This document shows, piece after piece, positions 1-10,239 of a DNA stretch of 64,000 nt. The notes below the pieces were generated by a model that was given only the letters and a program-made list of their open reading frames with translations, ran no database searches and was not told the origin of the DNA. The first letter of the stretch is position 1, and each line of letters opens with the position of its first letter. A program made the position numbers and the translations under genes. The stretch spans positions 124,001 to 188,000 of the forward strand of contig NC_016609.1 of assembly GCF_000246855.1 (NCBI RefSeq), given 5' to 3'. The DNA comes from Niastella koreensis GR20-10 (lineage in GTDB: Bacteria > Bacteroidota > Bacteroidia > Chitinophagales > Chitinophagaceae).

Positions 1-3000
1 ATCCGGTTGGAAGAACTGGATGAACCACGTGTTGCGTTCACTCACTTATCAGATGCTTCTATTCTTAAATACCAGAAGGCATTAGGTTATTCAACCGAAG
101 ACATCGACGACATCATCACGCCCATGGCTGTTGATGGTAAAGAACCCATCGGTTCAATGGGTACCGATACGCCGCTTGCTGTATTGAGCGATCAGCCGCA
201 GCACATTACTTCTTACTTCAAACAATTATTCGCACAGGTAACCAACCCGCCCATCGACCCTATTCGCGAAAGAATGGTAATGAGCCTGGCTACCTTTGTT
301 GGAAATAACGACAACTTGTTATTAGAAGATCCCAAACATTGCCATACTGTGGCATTGAACCATCCGATACTCACCAGCACCGAACTGGAAAAGCTGCGCA
401 GTATCGATACCGGCATCTTCCAGGCTAAAACCCTGCAAACTTATTTCAGGGCAGATGGCAAACCAGGTTCTTTGAAGAAAGGTTTGGACAGACTTTGCCG
501 CTACGCTGAAGATGCCGTGCACGACGGATTTGAAGTGTTGATCCTGTGCGACCGCGCGGTAGATTCTGACCACGCTGCTATCCCTTCTTTATTAGCTACC
601 GCTGCAGTTCACCACTATCTTATCCGCAAAGGCTTGCGTGGTAAAGTAGGTATTGTGGTTGAAGCCGGTGACGTTTGGGAAGTACACCACTTTGCCTGCT
701 TGCTGGGCTTTGGAGCTACTGCCATCAACCCATACCTGGCGCTGGCAACCATCCGCAACATGAAAGTGAACAACACGCTGCAAACAGAACTTACCTGGGA
801 CCAACTGCGTAAGAACTATATCAAAGCAGTGTGCGACGGTTTGCTGAAAGTGTTCTCTAAAATGGGTATTTCAACCCTGCAATCATACCAGGGTGCACAG
901 ATATTTGAAATACTTGGTTTGAACAAAGACCTCGTAGAAAAATGTTTCACTGGCGCTGTTAGCCGCATTGAAGGTATTGGCCTGGATGAGCTGGCTAAAG
1001 AAGCACTTGCCAAGCATTGGTTTGCATTCAGCCGCAAAGACATTCCGGTTGACCGCTTACCTGTAGGTGGTGTTTACCAATGGAAGCGTAAAGGCGAGTT
1101 TCACCTGTTTAACCCAACTACCATCCACCTGTTGCAATATGCAACCCGGATGAACGATTACAATACGTATAAGAAATATGCAAAGGCAGTAAACGATCAA
1201 AGTGAGAAAGCGGCCACCCTGCGCAGTATGTTCCAGTTTAAAGTGAACAGACCCGCCATCTCCATCGATGAAGTGGAATCGGCTGAAAGCATTTTGAAAC
1301 GTTTTGCTACCGGCGCTATGAGCTTTGGTTCAATTTCGTGGGAAGCGCACACAACCCTGGCTATTGCTATGAACCGCATAGGTGCAAAAAGCAATACCGG
1401 TGAAGGTGGTGAAGATGAAGCGCGTTATACGCCATTGCCTAACGGCGACAGCATGCGCAGCGCCATCAAACAGGTAGCAAGCGCCCGCTTTGGTGTAACC
1501 AGCTACTACCTGACTGAAGCTGATGAGCTGCAGATCAAAATGGCGCAGGGTGCAAAACCCGGTGAAGGTGGTCAGTTACCCGGTCATAAAGTGGATGACT
1601 GGATTGGTAAAACCCGTCACTCTACACCAGGCGTGGGTTTGATTTCGCCGCCACCACACCACGATATTTATTCTATCGAGGATCTGGCACAGCTGATCTT
1701 TGACCTGAAGAACAGTAACCGCGCAGCCCGTATTAACGTGAAGCTGGTGTCAAAAGCAGGTGTAGGTACTATTGCAGCCGGTGTGGCCAAAGCCAAAGCG
1801 GATGTGGTATTGATCTCTGGATTTGATGGTGGTACAGGTGCTTCACCTATCAGTTCTATTAAACATGCCGGTTTGCCCTGGGAATTAGGTTTGGCCGAAA
1901 CCCATCAAACACTGGTAAAAAATAAATTACGCAGCCGCGTAACCGTACAGGCCGATGGCCAGATGAAAACCGGTCGTGATATAGCTATTGCTACCTTACT
2001 GGGAGCAGAAGAGTGGGGTGTTGCAACTGCAGCCCTCGTTGTTGAAGGTTGTATCATGATGCGTAAGTGTCATATGAATACCTGTCCGGTTGGGGTGGCA
2101 ACACAAGATCCTGAATTGCGCAAACGCTTTACAGGTAATGCCGATCACGTGGTGAACTTCTTCCGGTTCCTGGTGCAGGACCTGCGTGAGATCATGGCTG
2201 AACTGGGCTTCCGCTCCATTAATGAAATGGTTGGGCAGGTTGATTGCCTTGAAATGCGTGAAGGCATCACTCACTGGAAAACCAGCAAGCTCGATCTGAG
2301 CCCTGTATTATATAAAGAACCTACCGGACAATATACCGGTTTATACAAACAGGAAGAACAAGACCATGGTATTGCTGAAGTACTGGACTGGAAATTGTTG
2401 AAGGCTGCACAACCAGCGCTCGACAAACAGGAACGCATCTCCGCTTCCTTCCCGGTTAAGAATACCGACAGAACCATTGGTACGATCTTGTCGAACGAGA
2501 TCTCGAAAAAATATAAAGGCGAAGGATTGCCTGATGATACCATTCATTTCAATTTCAATGGTACGGCAGGACAAAGCTTTGGCGCCTTCAACGCAAAAGG
2601 GATAACCCTTGAGTTGGAAGGTGATGCCAACGACTATTTTGGTAAAGGATTGAGCGGCGCCAAGCTGATCGTATATCCGCCAAAACAATCGAGCTATGTA
2701 CCGGAAGAAAACATCATCATTGGCAACGTTGCCTTCTATGGCGCTACATCTGGTGAAGCTTACATCAGAGGTAAAGCCGGTGAACGTTTTGGTGTTCGTA
2801 ACTCAGGCGCTGAAGTAGTGGTAGAAGGAGTGGGCGATCACGGTTGTGAATACATGACCGGTGGACGCGTAGTGATCCTGGGTGCAACAGGCCGCAACTT
2901 TGCAGCGGGGATGAGTGGTGGTATTGCATATGTGTACGATGTGAAACAACAGTTTGCTACCCTTTGCAATAAAGAAATGGTTGATCTCGATCCGCTGGAT

Positions 3001-3189
3001 GCAGAAGATGCACAGGCGCTGAACGATATGATCACCCGCCACTATGCTTATACAGGAAGCGCCGTAGCACGTTTTGTACTGGATGATTTCGAGAACCAAC
3101 TGAAGAACTTCGTTAAAGTGTTCCCGACCGATTACAAAAAAGCGCTCAAGGAGAAAAGTAAAGTAAAGCAAAGCGCCAAGAAGAAGTAG
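1..3189 (+). CDS. gltB: Glutamate synthase large subunit, 3' part (5' end outside window)
   Basis: Large (alpha) subunit of NADPH-dependent glutamate synthase, which makes two glutamates from glutamine and 2-oxoglutarate in the cytoplasm. The frame is open from base 1, so the gene is cut by the window edge; the TTG at 7 is not a credible start. What is visible is the central domain, the FMN-binding barrel ([13 protein letters not shown] near 1815-1850), the 3Fe-4S cysteines ([15 protein letters not shown], about 2050-2095), and the C-terminal glycine-rich beta-helix ([20 protein letters not shown]). The N-terminal glutaminase domain must lie upstream. gltD follows 58 bp later, so the two subunits are co-transcribed. 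Identification is secure; only the 5' extent is unknown. Confidence 0.97.
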   Translation: MRLEELDEPRVAFTHLSDASILKYQKALGYSTEDIDDIITPMAVDGKEPIGSMGTDTPLAVLSDQPQHITSYFKQLFAQVTNPPIDPIRERMVMSLATFVGNNDNLLLEDPKHCHTVALNHPILTSTELEKLRSIDTGIFQAKTLQTYFRADGKPGSLKKGLDRLCRYAEDAVHDGFEVLILCDRAVDSDHAAIPSLLATAAVHHYLIRKGLRGKVGIVVEAGDVWEVHHFACLLGFGATAINPYLALATIRNMKVNNTLQTELTWDQLRKNYIKAVCDGLLKVFSKMGISTLQSYQGAQIFEILGLNKDLVEKCFTGAVSRIEGIGLDELAKEALAKHWFAFSRKDIPVDRLPVGGVYQWKRKGEFHLFNPTTIHLLQYATRMNDYNTYKKYAKAVNDQSEKAATLRSMFQFKVNRPAISIDEVESAESILKRFATGAMSFGSISWEAHTTLAIAMNRIGAKSNTGEGGEDEARYTPLPNGDSMRSAIKQVASARFGVTSYYLTEADELQIKMAQGAKPGEGGQLPGHKVDDWIGKTRHSTPGVGLISPPPHHDIYSIEDLAQLIFDLKNSNRAARINVKLVSKAGVGTIAAGVAKAKADVVLISGFDGGTGASPISSIKHAGLPWELGLAETHQTLVKNKLRSRVTVQADGQMKTGRDIAIATLLGAEEWGVATAALVVEGCIMMRKCHMNTCPVGVATQDPELRKRFTGNADHVVNFFRFLVQDLREIMAELGFRSINEMVGQVDCLEMREGITHWKTSKLDLSPVLYKEPTGQYTGLYKQEEQDHGIAEVLDWKLLKAAQPALDKQERISASFPVKNTDRTIGTILSNEISKKYKGEGLPDDTIHFNFNGTAGQSFGAFNAKGITLELEGDANDYFGKGLSGAKLIVYPPKQSSYVPEENIIIGNVAFYGATSGEAYIRGKAGERFGVRNSGAEVVVEGVGDHGCEYMTGGRVVILGATGRNFAAGMSGGIAYVYDVKQQFATLCNKEMVDLDPLDAEDAQALNDMITRHYAYTGSAVARFVLDDFENQLKNFVKVFPTDYKKALKEKSKVKQSAKKK

Positions 3190-3247
3190 GCTGATAAAAA
3201 GCTTACAACCAAAACAATTAACTAGAATCGATAAACTGAAAATAGAA

Positions 3248-4753
3248 ATGGGTAAACCAACGGGTTTTTTAGAATTTACCAGGGAATTGCCAGGTAAAAA
3301 ACCAGTAGAGGAAAGGTTAAAAGATTACAATGAATTTGTGGAGCGTTACAGCGAGGAAAAGCTGAACCAGCAATCGGCACGTTGTATGAATTGCGGGGTT
3401 CCTTTTTGCCACAGCGGATGCCCGCTGGGTAATGTGATACCTGAGTTTAATGATGCGGTATACCGCAAGAGCTGGCAGGAAGCCTATGATATTCTTACAT
3501 CAACCAATAACTTTCCGGAGTTTACCGGCCGTATTTGCCCTGCACCATGCGAAAGCGCCTGCGTGCTGGGTATTAACCAACCGGCTATCACCATTGAAGA
3601 AATTGAAAAGCATATTATAGAGATAGCTTTTGAAAAAGGATTTGTAAAACCACGCAAACCACACGTGCGTACCGGTAAAAAAGTAGCCGTTATTGGTTCC
3701 GGTCCTGCGGGGTTGGCTGCCGCTGCGCAGTTAAACTATGCAGGTCACTCGGTAACGGTGTTTGAGCGCGACGATCAGCCTGGTGGTTTGTTACGTTATG
3801 GCATCCCCGATTTCAAACTGGAGAAATGGGTTATTGACAGAAGAATAAAACTGATGGAAGAAGAAGGTGTTGTCTTCCGCTGTCATGCCAACGTAGGTGT
3901 GAATGTACGCATCAACGACCTGTTGCGCGAATACCACGCCATTGTACTGGCGGGTGGTTCAACCGTTCCCCGCGACCTGAAGATCCCCGGCCGTGAACTG
4001 AAAGGCGTTCATTATGCCATGCAGTTCCTGAAACAACAGAACAAACGCAATGCGGGTTTAGATCCGCTGGCGAATGCCAACATCGAAAGCAATATTTTCA
4101 ATGAGGATTTATCAGCTACCAATAAGAACGTAGTGGTAATTGGTGGTGGTGATACCGGTAGCGACTGTGTGGGTACCAGCAACCGCCATAAAGCAAAATC
4201 AGTTACCCAGTTTGAACTGTTGCCCAAACCGCCGGAAGGCCGTACAGAGTTTATGCCCTGGCCAAGCTTCCCCATGATATTGAAAACTTCTTCTTCACAC
4301 GAAGAAGGCGCCAACCGTCACTGGGCGATCGCTACCAAGGAGTTTGTAGGTGATAAAAAAGGTAACCTGAAAGCCCTGAAGGTGGTTGACCTGGAATGGC
4401 AGGTTACTGAAGACGGCAAACCGGCTCAGTTCGTTGAAAAACCAGGATCGGAGCGTGAACTGCCTTGCGAACTGGCATTGCTGGCTATGGGTTTTGTGCA
4501 TCCGCAACATGATGGTTTATTAAGTGAGCTGGGTGTTGACCTGGATAGCCGGGGTAATGTGCGCGCTACAGAGAAAGAATACAAGACAAGCATCAATAAA
4601 GTGTTTGTAGCTGGTGACATGCGCCGGGGTCAAAGCCTGGTAGTATGGGCCATCAGTGAAGGCCGTGAAGCTGCCCGTAAAGTAGACGAATTCCTGAACG
4701 AAGGCGTTTCTTTCCTGGAAAGCAAAGATCAGAACATTGTATTAGCGATCTAA
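3248..4753 (+). CDS. gltD: Glutamate synthase small subunit
   Basis: Beta subunit of glutamate synthase, 501 aa, which takes electrons from NADPH and passes them to GltB through FAD and 4Fe-4S clusters. The N-terminal cysteine segments are visible (CMNCGVPFCHSGCP and GRICPAPCESACVLG), followed by the FAD-binding GSGPAGLAAA motif near residue 150 and a second nucleotide-binding VVVIGGGDTGSDC motif near residue 297. The C-terminal AGDMRRGQSLVVWAI segment closes the FAD site. Length is normal for the family. It sits directly after gltB, and a terminator hairpin follows at 4782. With the two ammonium transporters downstream it forms a nitrogen-assimilation block, although no PII protein or glutamine synthetase is in the window. 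Confidence 0.97.
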   Translation: MGKPTGFLEFTRELPGKKPVEERLKDYNEFVERYSEEKLNQQSARCMNCGVPFCHSGCPLGNVIPEFNDAVYRKSWQEAYDILTSTNNFPEFTGRICPAPCESACVLGINQPAITIEEIEKHIIEIAFEKGFVKPRKPHVRTGKKVAVIGSGPAGLAAAAQLNYAGHSVTVFERDDQPGGLLRYGIPDFKLEKWVIDRRIKLMEEEGVVFRCHANVGVNVRINDLLREYHAIVLAGGSTVPRDLKIPGRELKGVHYAMQFLKQQNKRNAGLDPLANANIESNIFNEDLSATNKNVVVIGGGDTGSDCVGTSNRHKAKSVTQFELLPKPPEGRTEFMPWPSFPMILKTSSSHEEGANRHWAIATKEFVGDKKGNLKALKVVDLEWQVTEDGKPAQFVEKPGSERELPCELALLAMGFVHPQHDGLLSELGVDLDSRGNVRATEKEYKTSINKVFVAGDMRRGQSLVVWAISEGREAARKVDEFLNEGVSFLESKDQNIVLAI

Positions 4754-4781
4754 GGGTTAAAAAGATGTCTTTTATATACGG

Positions 4782-4807
4782 TCCCTCCGAGTAATCGGGG
4801 GGATTTT
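4782..4807 (+). terminator. Terminator after gltBD
   Basis: Nine-pair hairpin TCCCTCCGA / TCGGGGGGA (one T-G wobble) with loop GTAA, followed by a short T run. It begins 29 bp after the gltD stop. Confidence 0.7.
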
Positions 4808-4954
4808 CATTTATTGTATGGTGTATTTTTATATATGACTTTTTGAAGAATGTGATTGATGATTTTTACTTGTTTACGCAGTTATTTTTAGATTATTAAT
4901 CGTAAAAGACACAATTTTCGCATTTTACTGCAAAACACTGCTAAATTTTAAATG

Positions 4955-4978
4955 CCATCCAAAAAGGATGGTTTTTTT
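4955..4978 (+). terminator. Second, orphan terminator in the gltD-amt gap
   Basis: Hairpin CCATCC-AAAAA-GGATGG followed by seven T. It lies 150 bp beyond the gltD terminator and 200 bp before the ammonium transporter, with no ORF ending at it. Either it backs up the first terminator or it ends a short independent RNA from the AT-rich stretch 4808-4954. The rest of the gap (4979-5179) is AT-rich and I see nothing else clear in it. Confidence 0.55.
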
Positions 4979-5179
4979 ATTTCCAAAACAAAGCTTTGTT
5001 TAAAGAAAAGGCCAACAAGCAGTTATGAGAGAGGTATGAGATAAATAAGATATATATTACAAATAGTAAAATGTATTGAATGAGTCAGGTTTTATGTTAA
5101 AAAATGAATATTTTCGGTGTAATATTATTAGATACATTATTTTAATAATATCATTATCTTAACTAAACAACGGAAAACA

Positions 5180-6580
5180 ATGAAACTGTCATTTAAAAAT
5201 GTAATGCCGTTCCTGGTATTGGTGGTCGTTGCCCTGGCTGCCATGTTTATTAAACCTGAGGCGGATCACGTTCCGGGCGCTACTGAAACAGCCTATAGCG
5301 CAGCTGATATTGCCTGGGTGCTGGTTTCAACGGCTTTGGTGTTTTTAATGACTCCTGGCCTGGCTTTCTTCTACGGTGGTATGGTGCACCGCAAAAACGT
5401 AATCTCAACTATGATCAAGAGTGTGGTGGCTGCCGGTGTGGTTGGCGTACTTTGGATCGCTGTTGGTTTTAGCTTAAGCTTCGGTGAATCATGGCATGGC
5501 CTTATTGGTAATCCCATGACATTCCTGTTCTTCAAAGGAGTAAAAGCTGGCGCCGCATGGCCGCTTGCTCCCACAATTCCGCTCGGTTTGTTTGCCTTGT
5601 TTCAACTGATGTTCGCCATCATTACACCTGGTCTGGTTGTAGGTGCTGTGGCTGAACGTATACGGTTTACCTCCTATATATTGTTTATTGTATTGTTTAG
5701 CCTGCTGGTGTACGCTCCGGTGGCACACTGGTCATGGCATCCGGAAGGCTTCCTGGCTAAAATGGGTGTATGGGATTTTGCCGGTGGTACTGTAGTACAC
5801 ATCACCGCTGGTTGTGCTGCCCTGGCTGGCGCCCTGGTTTTGAAACGCAGAAAAACCCATATGGCTCACCAGGAAACACCTGCAGCCAACGTACCTTATG
5901 TACTGATTGGTACAGGTTTACTGTGGTTCGGCTGGTTTGGTTTTAACGCCGGTTCTGCTGTAGGTGCTTCAGGTTTGGCTGTAAATGCCTTCGGAACTAC
6001 CAACACTGCAGCAGCTGCTGCTGGTTTGGCCTGGATGTTCTTTGATGTGGTAAAAGGTAAAAAGCCTTCAGTACTCGGCTTCTGTATCGGTGCTGTAGTG
6101 GGGCTGGTAGCCATTACGCCAGCCGCTGGTTTTGTAGGAATTCCTCAAAGTATCATCATCGGTGTTGTAGGCGCCCTTATCTCTAATATCGCAGTAGGTA
6201 TTAAACAAAAATCTACTTTGGACGATGCGCTCGATGTATTCCCTTGTCACGGTATTGGTGGTATGGTAGGTATGTTGCTTACCGGTGTATTCGCCAACCA
6301 GCTGGCACACGGAATTAAAGACGGTCCTCAGGGTTGGTTTTATGGCAATCCTTCGTTCTTCTTTACCCAGTTTAAAGCGATGGCAATAGTTGTTGTTTAC
6401 AGCTTCACTGTTTCTTACGCTATATTCAAATTCATCAACTTCGTTCTGCCTTTGCGTGTAACTGAAGAAGAAGAAGAAATGGGTCTTGATGAAAGCCAAC
6501 ACAACGAAAAATATTTGCAAGGAACCTTGCTGGTCAATGGTGAGAATGGAAAGCTGGTAGAAAAAGCAGCTGAGTTCTAA
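5180..6580 (+). CDS. amt: Ammonium transporter (Amt/MEP/Rh family)
   Basis: Inner-membrane ammonium channel of 466 aa. The N-terminus is a hydrophobic segment (possible cleaved signal peptide, as in other Amt proteins), followed by about eleven membrane spans. Both pore histidines are in place: DFAGGTVVHITAG (about residue 208) and DVFPCHGIGGMVG (about residue 358), and the Amt signature AFFYGGMVHRKNV is near residue 62. The C-terminal cytoplasmic tail carries an acidic EEEEE stretch. It lies downstream of gltBD and upstream of a porin and a second Amt of a different subgroup. The usual glnK/PII partner is absent here. The exact subfamily is not assigned. Confidence 0.95.
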   Translation: MKLSFKNVMPFLVLVVVALAAMFIKPEADHVPGATETAYSAADIAWVLVSTALVFLMTPGLAFFYGGMVHRKNVISTMIKSVVAAGVVGVLWIAVGFSLSFGESWHGLIGNPMTFLFFKGVKAGAAWPLAPTIPLGLFALFQLMFAIITPGLVVGAVAERIRFTSYILFIVLFSLLVYAPVAHWSWHPEGFLAKMGVWDFAGGTVVHITAGCAALAGALVLKRRKTHMAHQETPAANVPYVLIGTGLLWFGWFGFNAGSAVGASGLAVNAFGTTNTAAAAAGLAWMFFDVVKGKKPSVLGFCIGAVVGLVAITPAAGFVGIPQSIIIGVVGALISNIAVGIKQKSTLDDALDVFPCHGIGGMVGMLLTGVFANQLAHGIKDGPQGWFYGNPSFFFTQFKAMAIVVVYSFTVSYAIFKFINFVLPLRVTEEEEEMGLDESQHNEKYLQGTLLVNGENGKLVEKAAEF

Positions 6581-6608
6581 AAGAAAAAGGTACAGCTATT
6601 AATAAGAT

Positions 6609-6629
6609 CGGGCTTCTGACACAAGCCCG
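6609..6629 (+). terminator. Hairpin between amt and porin gene
   Basis: Seven-pair stem CGGGCTT / AAGCCCG, nested inside a weaker GGTAC / GTACC pairing that is followed by CCTTTT at about 6648. It could be a terminator or a processing site between amt and the porin gene, which starts 98 bp after the amt stop. Confidence 0.4.
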
Positions 6630-6677
6630 GTTCCTACCAACCGTACCCTTTTCATTAACACTTAAAATCTAACTGCA

Positions 6678-7748
6678 ATGTTAAGAAAAATTTCTTCATT
6701 GGCCATTTTTACCGTGGCCCTGGGTTCTTATGTTGAAGCTCAAGACTCTACGAAAAAAAGTCCTCTAGTTATTACTGGTTCTGTTGATGCCTATTATCGC
6801 TATAATTTTCATAATGCCAAAGATTCGGGCATTACGAATAATTACACCAGCTTTACCAATTCTCACAATTCATTTGAATTAGGGATGGCATCGGTACGGG
6901 CCGATTATACCACCGGCAGAGTTACGGGCGTATTGGATCTGGGTTTTGGCAGAAGGGCAGAAGAGTTTTCTTATAATGAGAAAAGCAGCGGCATGGGAAC
7001 AGCTATCAAGCAGGCTTACATTTCAGTAGCTGCTACCGATAAATTAAAGTTCACCATGGGTAAATGGGCTACACATGTTGGTTACGAGGTAGTAGATGCC
7101 TATTTGAACCGTAACTACAGCATGTCGTATATGTTCTCCTACGGTCCCTTCTTTCACACTGGCATCAAAGCGGAATATACTGCCGGCAACTGGGGTTTTA
7201 TGGCAGGGGTAGCTAATCCCACCGACTTTGTAACCGCCAGTTTCTCCAAGAAAATGGCTATTGCACAAATAAGCACAACTGCCGCTGATGGCAAGCTGAA
7301 GGCTTACCTTAATTACCAGGGCGGTAAAGACATAAATGAAAATACCATTAACCAGGTAGACCTGGTAGTGAACGGTACCATCAGTGATAAATTCAGCATT
7401 GGTTATAATGGAACTATGCAGTCTGTTAAGCCTCACGCCAAAAGCAGTGGCGACAGCTGGTGGGGTTCTGCACTCTATTTAAATGCAGATCCTTCCAAAA
7501 CATTTGGAATAACCCTGCGTGGCGAGTATTTCGATGATAAAAATGCAGTGTCAGGATTCTCCTCTGCAGCCGGATTAGGCACCAGCGTTATCGCTGCAAC
7601 CCTGTCGGGCAACATTCATATCGAAAACCTGACCATCATTCCTGAGTTCAGACTGGATAGTTCAAAAGACCCCATTTTCACTAAAAATCCAAATGAGGGT
7701 GTAAAAAGCACAGGTACTTTCATTCTGGCGGCTACCTGGCATTTCTAG
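6678..7748 (+). CDS. Outer-membrane beta-barrel porin
   Basis: A 356-aa protein with an N-terminal signal peptide ending near SYVEAQ, then alternating short beta strands rich in aromatic and glycine residues, and a terminal strand ending WHF with the C-terminal phenylalanine typical of outer-membrane barrels. It resembles the Bacteroidota porin-like family seen next to ammonium transporters and is most likely a diffusion channel in the outer membrane. Its placement between two ammonium transporters suggests it serves entry of a nitrogen compound (inference). A strong terminator follows at 7792. The substrate cannot be told from sequence. Confidence 0.8.
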   Translation: MLRKISSLAIFTVALGSYVEAQDSTKKSPLVITGSVDAYYRYNFHNAKDSGITNNYTSFTNSHNSFELGMASVRADYTTGRVTGVLDLGFGRRAEEFSYNEKSSGMGTAIKQAYISVAATDKLKFTMGKWATHVGYEVVDAYLNRNYSMSYMFSYGPFFHTGIKAEYTAGNWGFMAGVANPTDFVTASFSKKMAIAQISTTAADGKLKAYLNYQGGKDINENTINQVDLVVNGTISDKFSIGYNGTMQSVKPHAKSSGDSWWGSALYLNADPSKTFGITLRGEYFDDKNAVSGFSSAAGLGTSVIAATLSGNIHIENLTIIPEFRLDSSKDPIFTKNPNEGVKSTGTFILAATWHF

Positions 7749-7791
7749 TATTGATTTGTTTTCGTTTGTTCTATAAGAGTAATAAAAAACG

Positions 7792-7832
7792 GTTGACGGT
7801 TGGTAATGAAAATACCAGCTGTCAACTTTTTT
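7792..7832 (+). terminator. Strong terminator after porin gene
   Basis: Fourteen-pair stem GTTGACGGTTGGTA / TACCAGCTGTCAAC (two G-U wobbles) followed by six T. Confidence 0.85.
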
Positions 7833-8130
7833 AAACCAGCGTTTTATGACTGCCCAGTTAAGTAAGGGCCGTAACCAAAACTGACCAGCTTTATTTGCAT
7901 CCGTAAACTATGTAGATGGTTTTTAAGTACCGGAGCGCAGCAGTTCATTGATTATTGTTTGCTGTTTTTAAGTTTTAAACATTCGGGGCTCTGGATCTTG
8001 ATTTCTTAGGCGTATTCTTATTTCGACCATACAATAAACCCAAAAGAGACGACCAGGCAGATATCAGGTTTAACCGGCGGCATTCGCCGGACAGACTTCT
8101 ATTGTTCACCCCAACTAAAACTTTTTAAAC
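7833..8130. other. Intergenic leader region before second amt
   Basis: About 300 bp without an ORF I would call. The only clear structure is a GC-rich hairpin CCGGCG-GCATT-CGCCGG at 8074-8090, 40 bp before the transporter start, in the probable 5' leader. I see no recognised riboswitch. Confidence 0.4.
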
Positions 8131-9750
8131 ATGCAAGCAAAGCATTTGAGTTTTTTTCGTGTCTTTTCCAGTTTAACGGGAAAATCGAAAAATGTATTGG
8201 AGCCTGCCATTCAGTTAACCCGGTCTGAGAAATGGAAGTTAGGTTCTACTATTTTTCTCGGGAAAATGATTGGGTTGGGGCTCGTGTTTCTGGCCATGAT
8301 TTTTCTTCCCGGCCTATTGGGCACACCTGCCCAGGCGCAAACCAGCTATACAGAACATGAAACAGCCATGGTGAACTCCATCAACACCGTGTGGACGCTG
8401 GTGGCTGCTTTTCTGGTTTTTGGCATGCAGGCTGGTTTTGTTATGCTGGAAGCCGGGTTTGCCCGTAAAAGAGAAACTGTAAACGTTTTAATGGAGTGTA
8501 TCCTGGATACCTGTTTATGCGGTATCCTTTTCTGGGCCATCGGCTACGCGTTTATGTTTAGTCATGGTAATGGCTTTATAGGTACGCACTGGTTTTTTCT
8601 TTCAGGCGCTCCAGATACCTACGAAGCTACCGGTGTTCCCTTACTGGCGCACTGGATCTTTCAGTTTGCTTTTGCCGACACCTGTTCAACCATTACTTCA
8701 GGCGCCATGATCGGACGCACCAGTTTCCGTGGCGACATCCTGTACAGTATTGGCGTAACCGGTTTTATTTATCCCATCATCGGTCACTGGGCCTGGGGAC
8801 CAGACGGATTCCTGGTTACCATGGGTAGTGCCGGTAATTTCCTTCCTTCTCTCGGCCAGCCTTTCCGCGATTTTGCAGGATCTACGGTTGTACACACCAT
8901 TGGCGGTGTTATTTCACTGGCAGGTGCTATGGTGCTTGGTCCCCGTTTGGGCCGGGTGTTTGCGCGTGATGGTGGTGGTATGCCTGCGCCTCATAACCTT
9001 ACCGTAGCGGCAGTGGGCGGCTTTTTATTGTGGTTTGGATGGTATGGTTTTAACCCCGGCAGTACGCTTTCGGCTTTGGATGCACAAGGTATAGGCCGCG
9101 TTGCTGCCAACACTACACTGGCAGCCTGTAGCGGCGGTTTAGCGGCTATGATGGCTGCTTTCTGGTGGGGCGCCACAAAAGGAAAGTTCGATCTGGCTTT
9201 CTCCATCAATGGCTTTTTGGCCGGTTTGGTTGCCATTACCTGTCCTTGCTATTGGGTAAGCCCGCTGGGCGCCATTTTACTGGGCGCAGTTGCCGGTTTT
9301 GTGGTGTATGCCGGCGCGTGGCTGATTGAATGGTGGCGTGTAGATGACCCGGTAGGTGCTGTTGCGGTACATGGTTTCTGCGGCATTTGGGGAACTATTT
9401 CACTCGGCTTTTTTGCCTGTGGCAAATATGGTGCAACAGGACCCTTTGGCGCAGATAACAGCGCCCCGGTAACCGGTTTGTTCTATGGAGGCGGAATGGG
9501 TGTACTAAAAGCCCAGTTTATTGGCAGCGCCATTATAACCATAGGCACCTTTGTAGTTGCATTTATCCTGATGTGGGTTTTAAGACAATTGCCTCACCCC
9601 TGGAATTTACGGGTAGAAGCAAAAGGCGAAACCGGCGCTGGTGGTATAGATGTATTTGAGCATGGTACAGATGCCTATCCGCATCAGCCTGCGGTGGTAG
9701 ATATTCCTGAATACCAGCCTCAGCCTAAAGAGCAGCCTGTATTTTCATAA
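8131..9750 (+). CDS. amt: Ammonium transporter with long N-terminal extension
   Basis: Second Amt protein, 539 aa, clearly distinct from the first. The N-terminal 50 residues are basic and hydrophilic (FSSLTGKSKNVLEPAIQ) before a hydrophobic segment ending in PAQAQTSY that looks like a signal peptide; the true start could therefore be further in, but no better start codon is evident. The core holds MLEAGFARKRETVN, the first pore histidine in DFAGSTVVHTIGG and the second in AVAVHGFCGIWGT. The C-terminal tail is Pro/Gln-rich. It has its own leader after the porin terminator and is closed by a hairpin at 9765. Having two Amt types suggests different affinity or regulation (inference). Confidence 0.93.
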   Translation: MQAKHLSFFRVFSSLTGKSKNVLEPAIQLTRSEKWKLGSTIFLGKMIGLGLVFLAMIFLPGLLGTPAQAQTSYTEHETAMVNSINTVWTLVAAFLVFGMQAGFVMLEAGFARKRETVNVLMECILDTCLCGILFWAIGYAFMFSHGNGFIGTHWFFLSGAPDTYEATGVPLLAHWIFQFAFADTCSTITSGAMIGRTSFRGDILYSIGVTGFIYPIIGHWAWGPDGFLVTMGSAGNFLPSLGQPFRDFAGSTVVHTIGGVISLAGAMVLGPRLGRVFARDGGGMPAPHNLTVAAVGGFLLWFGWYGFNPGSTLSALDAQGIGRVAANTTLAACSGGLAAMMAAFWWGATKGKFDLAFSINGFLAGLVAITCPCYWVSPLGAILLGAVAGFVVYAGAWLIEWWRVDDPVGAVAVHGFCGIWGTISLGFFACGKYGATGPFGADNSAPVTGLFYGGGMGVLKAQFIGSAIITIGTFVVAFILMWVLRQLPHPWNLRVEAKGETGAGGIDVFEHGTDAYPHQPAVVDIPEYQPQPKEQPVFS

Positions 9751-9764
9751 AATAAGAGATTCTG

Positions 9765-9796
9765 AAAGGGTATTTCTCAGGCAGGGATACCCTTTT
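9765..9796 (+). terminator. Terminator after second amt
   Basis: Nine-pair stem AAAGGGTAT / ATACCCTTT, 15 bp after the stop codon. Confidence 0.75.
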
Positions 9797-10200
9797 CCTT
9801 CCCCTGGCATTAACATTATTATTAATTTTATGTATACTATAGTTTACATGTTGCCATTAAAAAATGGTATTTTTGACAATAGTCATAACAAATAAGCCCA
9901 CATAGGTGTAATTATTTCGACTGATTGTTCAAGATTTAATAATATTGAAATTTAAATAATATTACTGGTTATTTTACTTCCAGCAACACGATTGGCTTGC
10001 GTTGAAAAACAATGGTAAATGAATGTACCAGGTAAGAGACGTATGGAATTGAAGTGCAGAAAGGAATAAATGATAGCCCGTTTAAATGTCCAATAGTGTT
10101 CCGGATTTCACTTATAACCAAAACTAACTAATGCTGTGCGGTAATACAATGAAATAGTATTTAATGCTTTTTTTCATTACCGTTGTTTTAGTTATCAGAA
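9797..10200. other. Gene-free AT-rich spacer
   Basis: About 400 bp between the second amt terminator and the ppc terminator. It is AT-rich with small AATAATATT-type palindromes. I see no ORF, RNA motif or repeat that I could support. Confidence 0.4.
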
Positions 10201-10228
10201 AAACGCACCCGTTTCGCCGGGTGCGTTT
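10201..10228 (-). terminator. Terminator of ppc
   Basis: Perfect eleven-pair stem AAACGCACCCG / CGGGTGCGTTT with A and T runs on both sides. It lies 12 bp past the ppc stop on the minus strand and could work in both directions. Confidence 0.85.
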
Positions 10229-10239
10229 ATTTTTTATGC

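Noticed and set aside
6068..6520. 150-aa minus-strand frame within amt
   Set aside because: Antisense to a conserved transporter; sequence looks like random translation.
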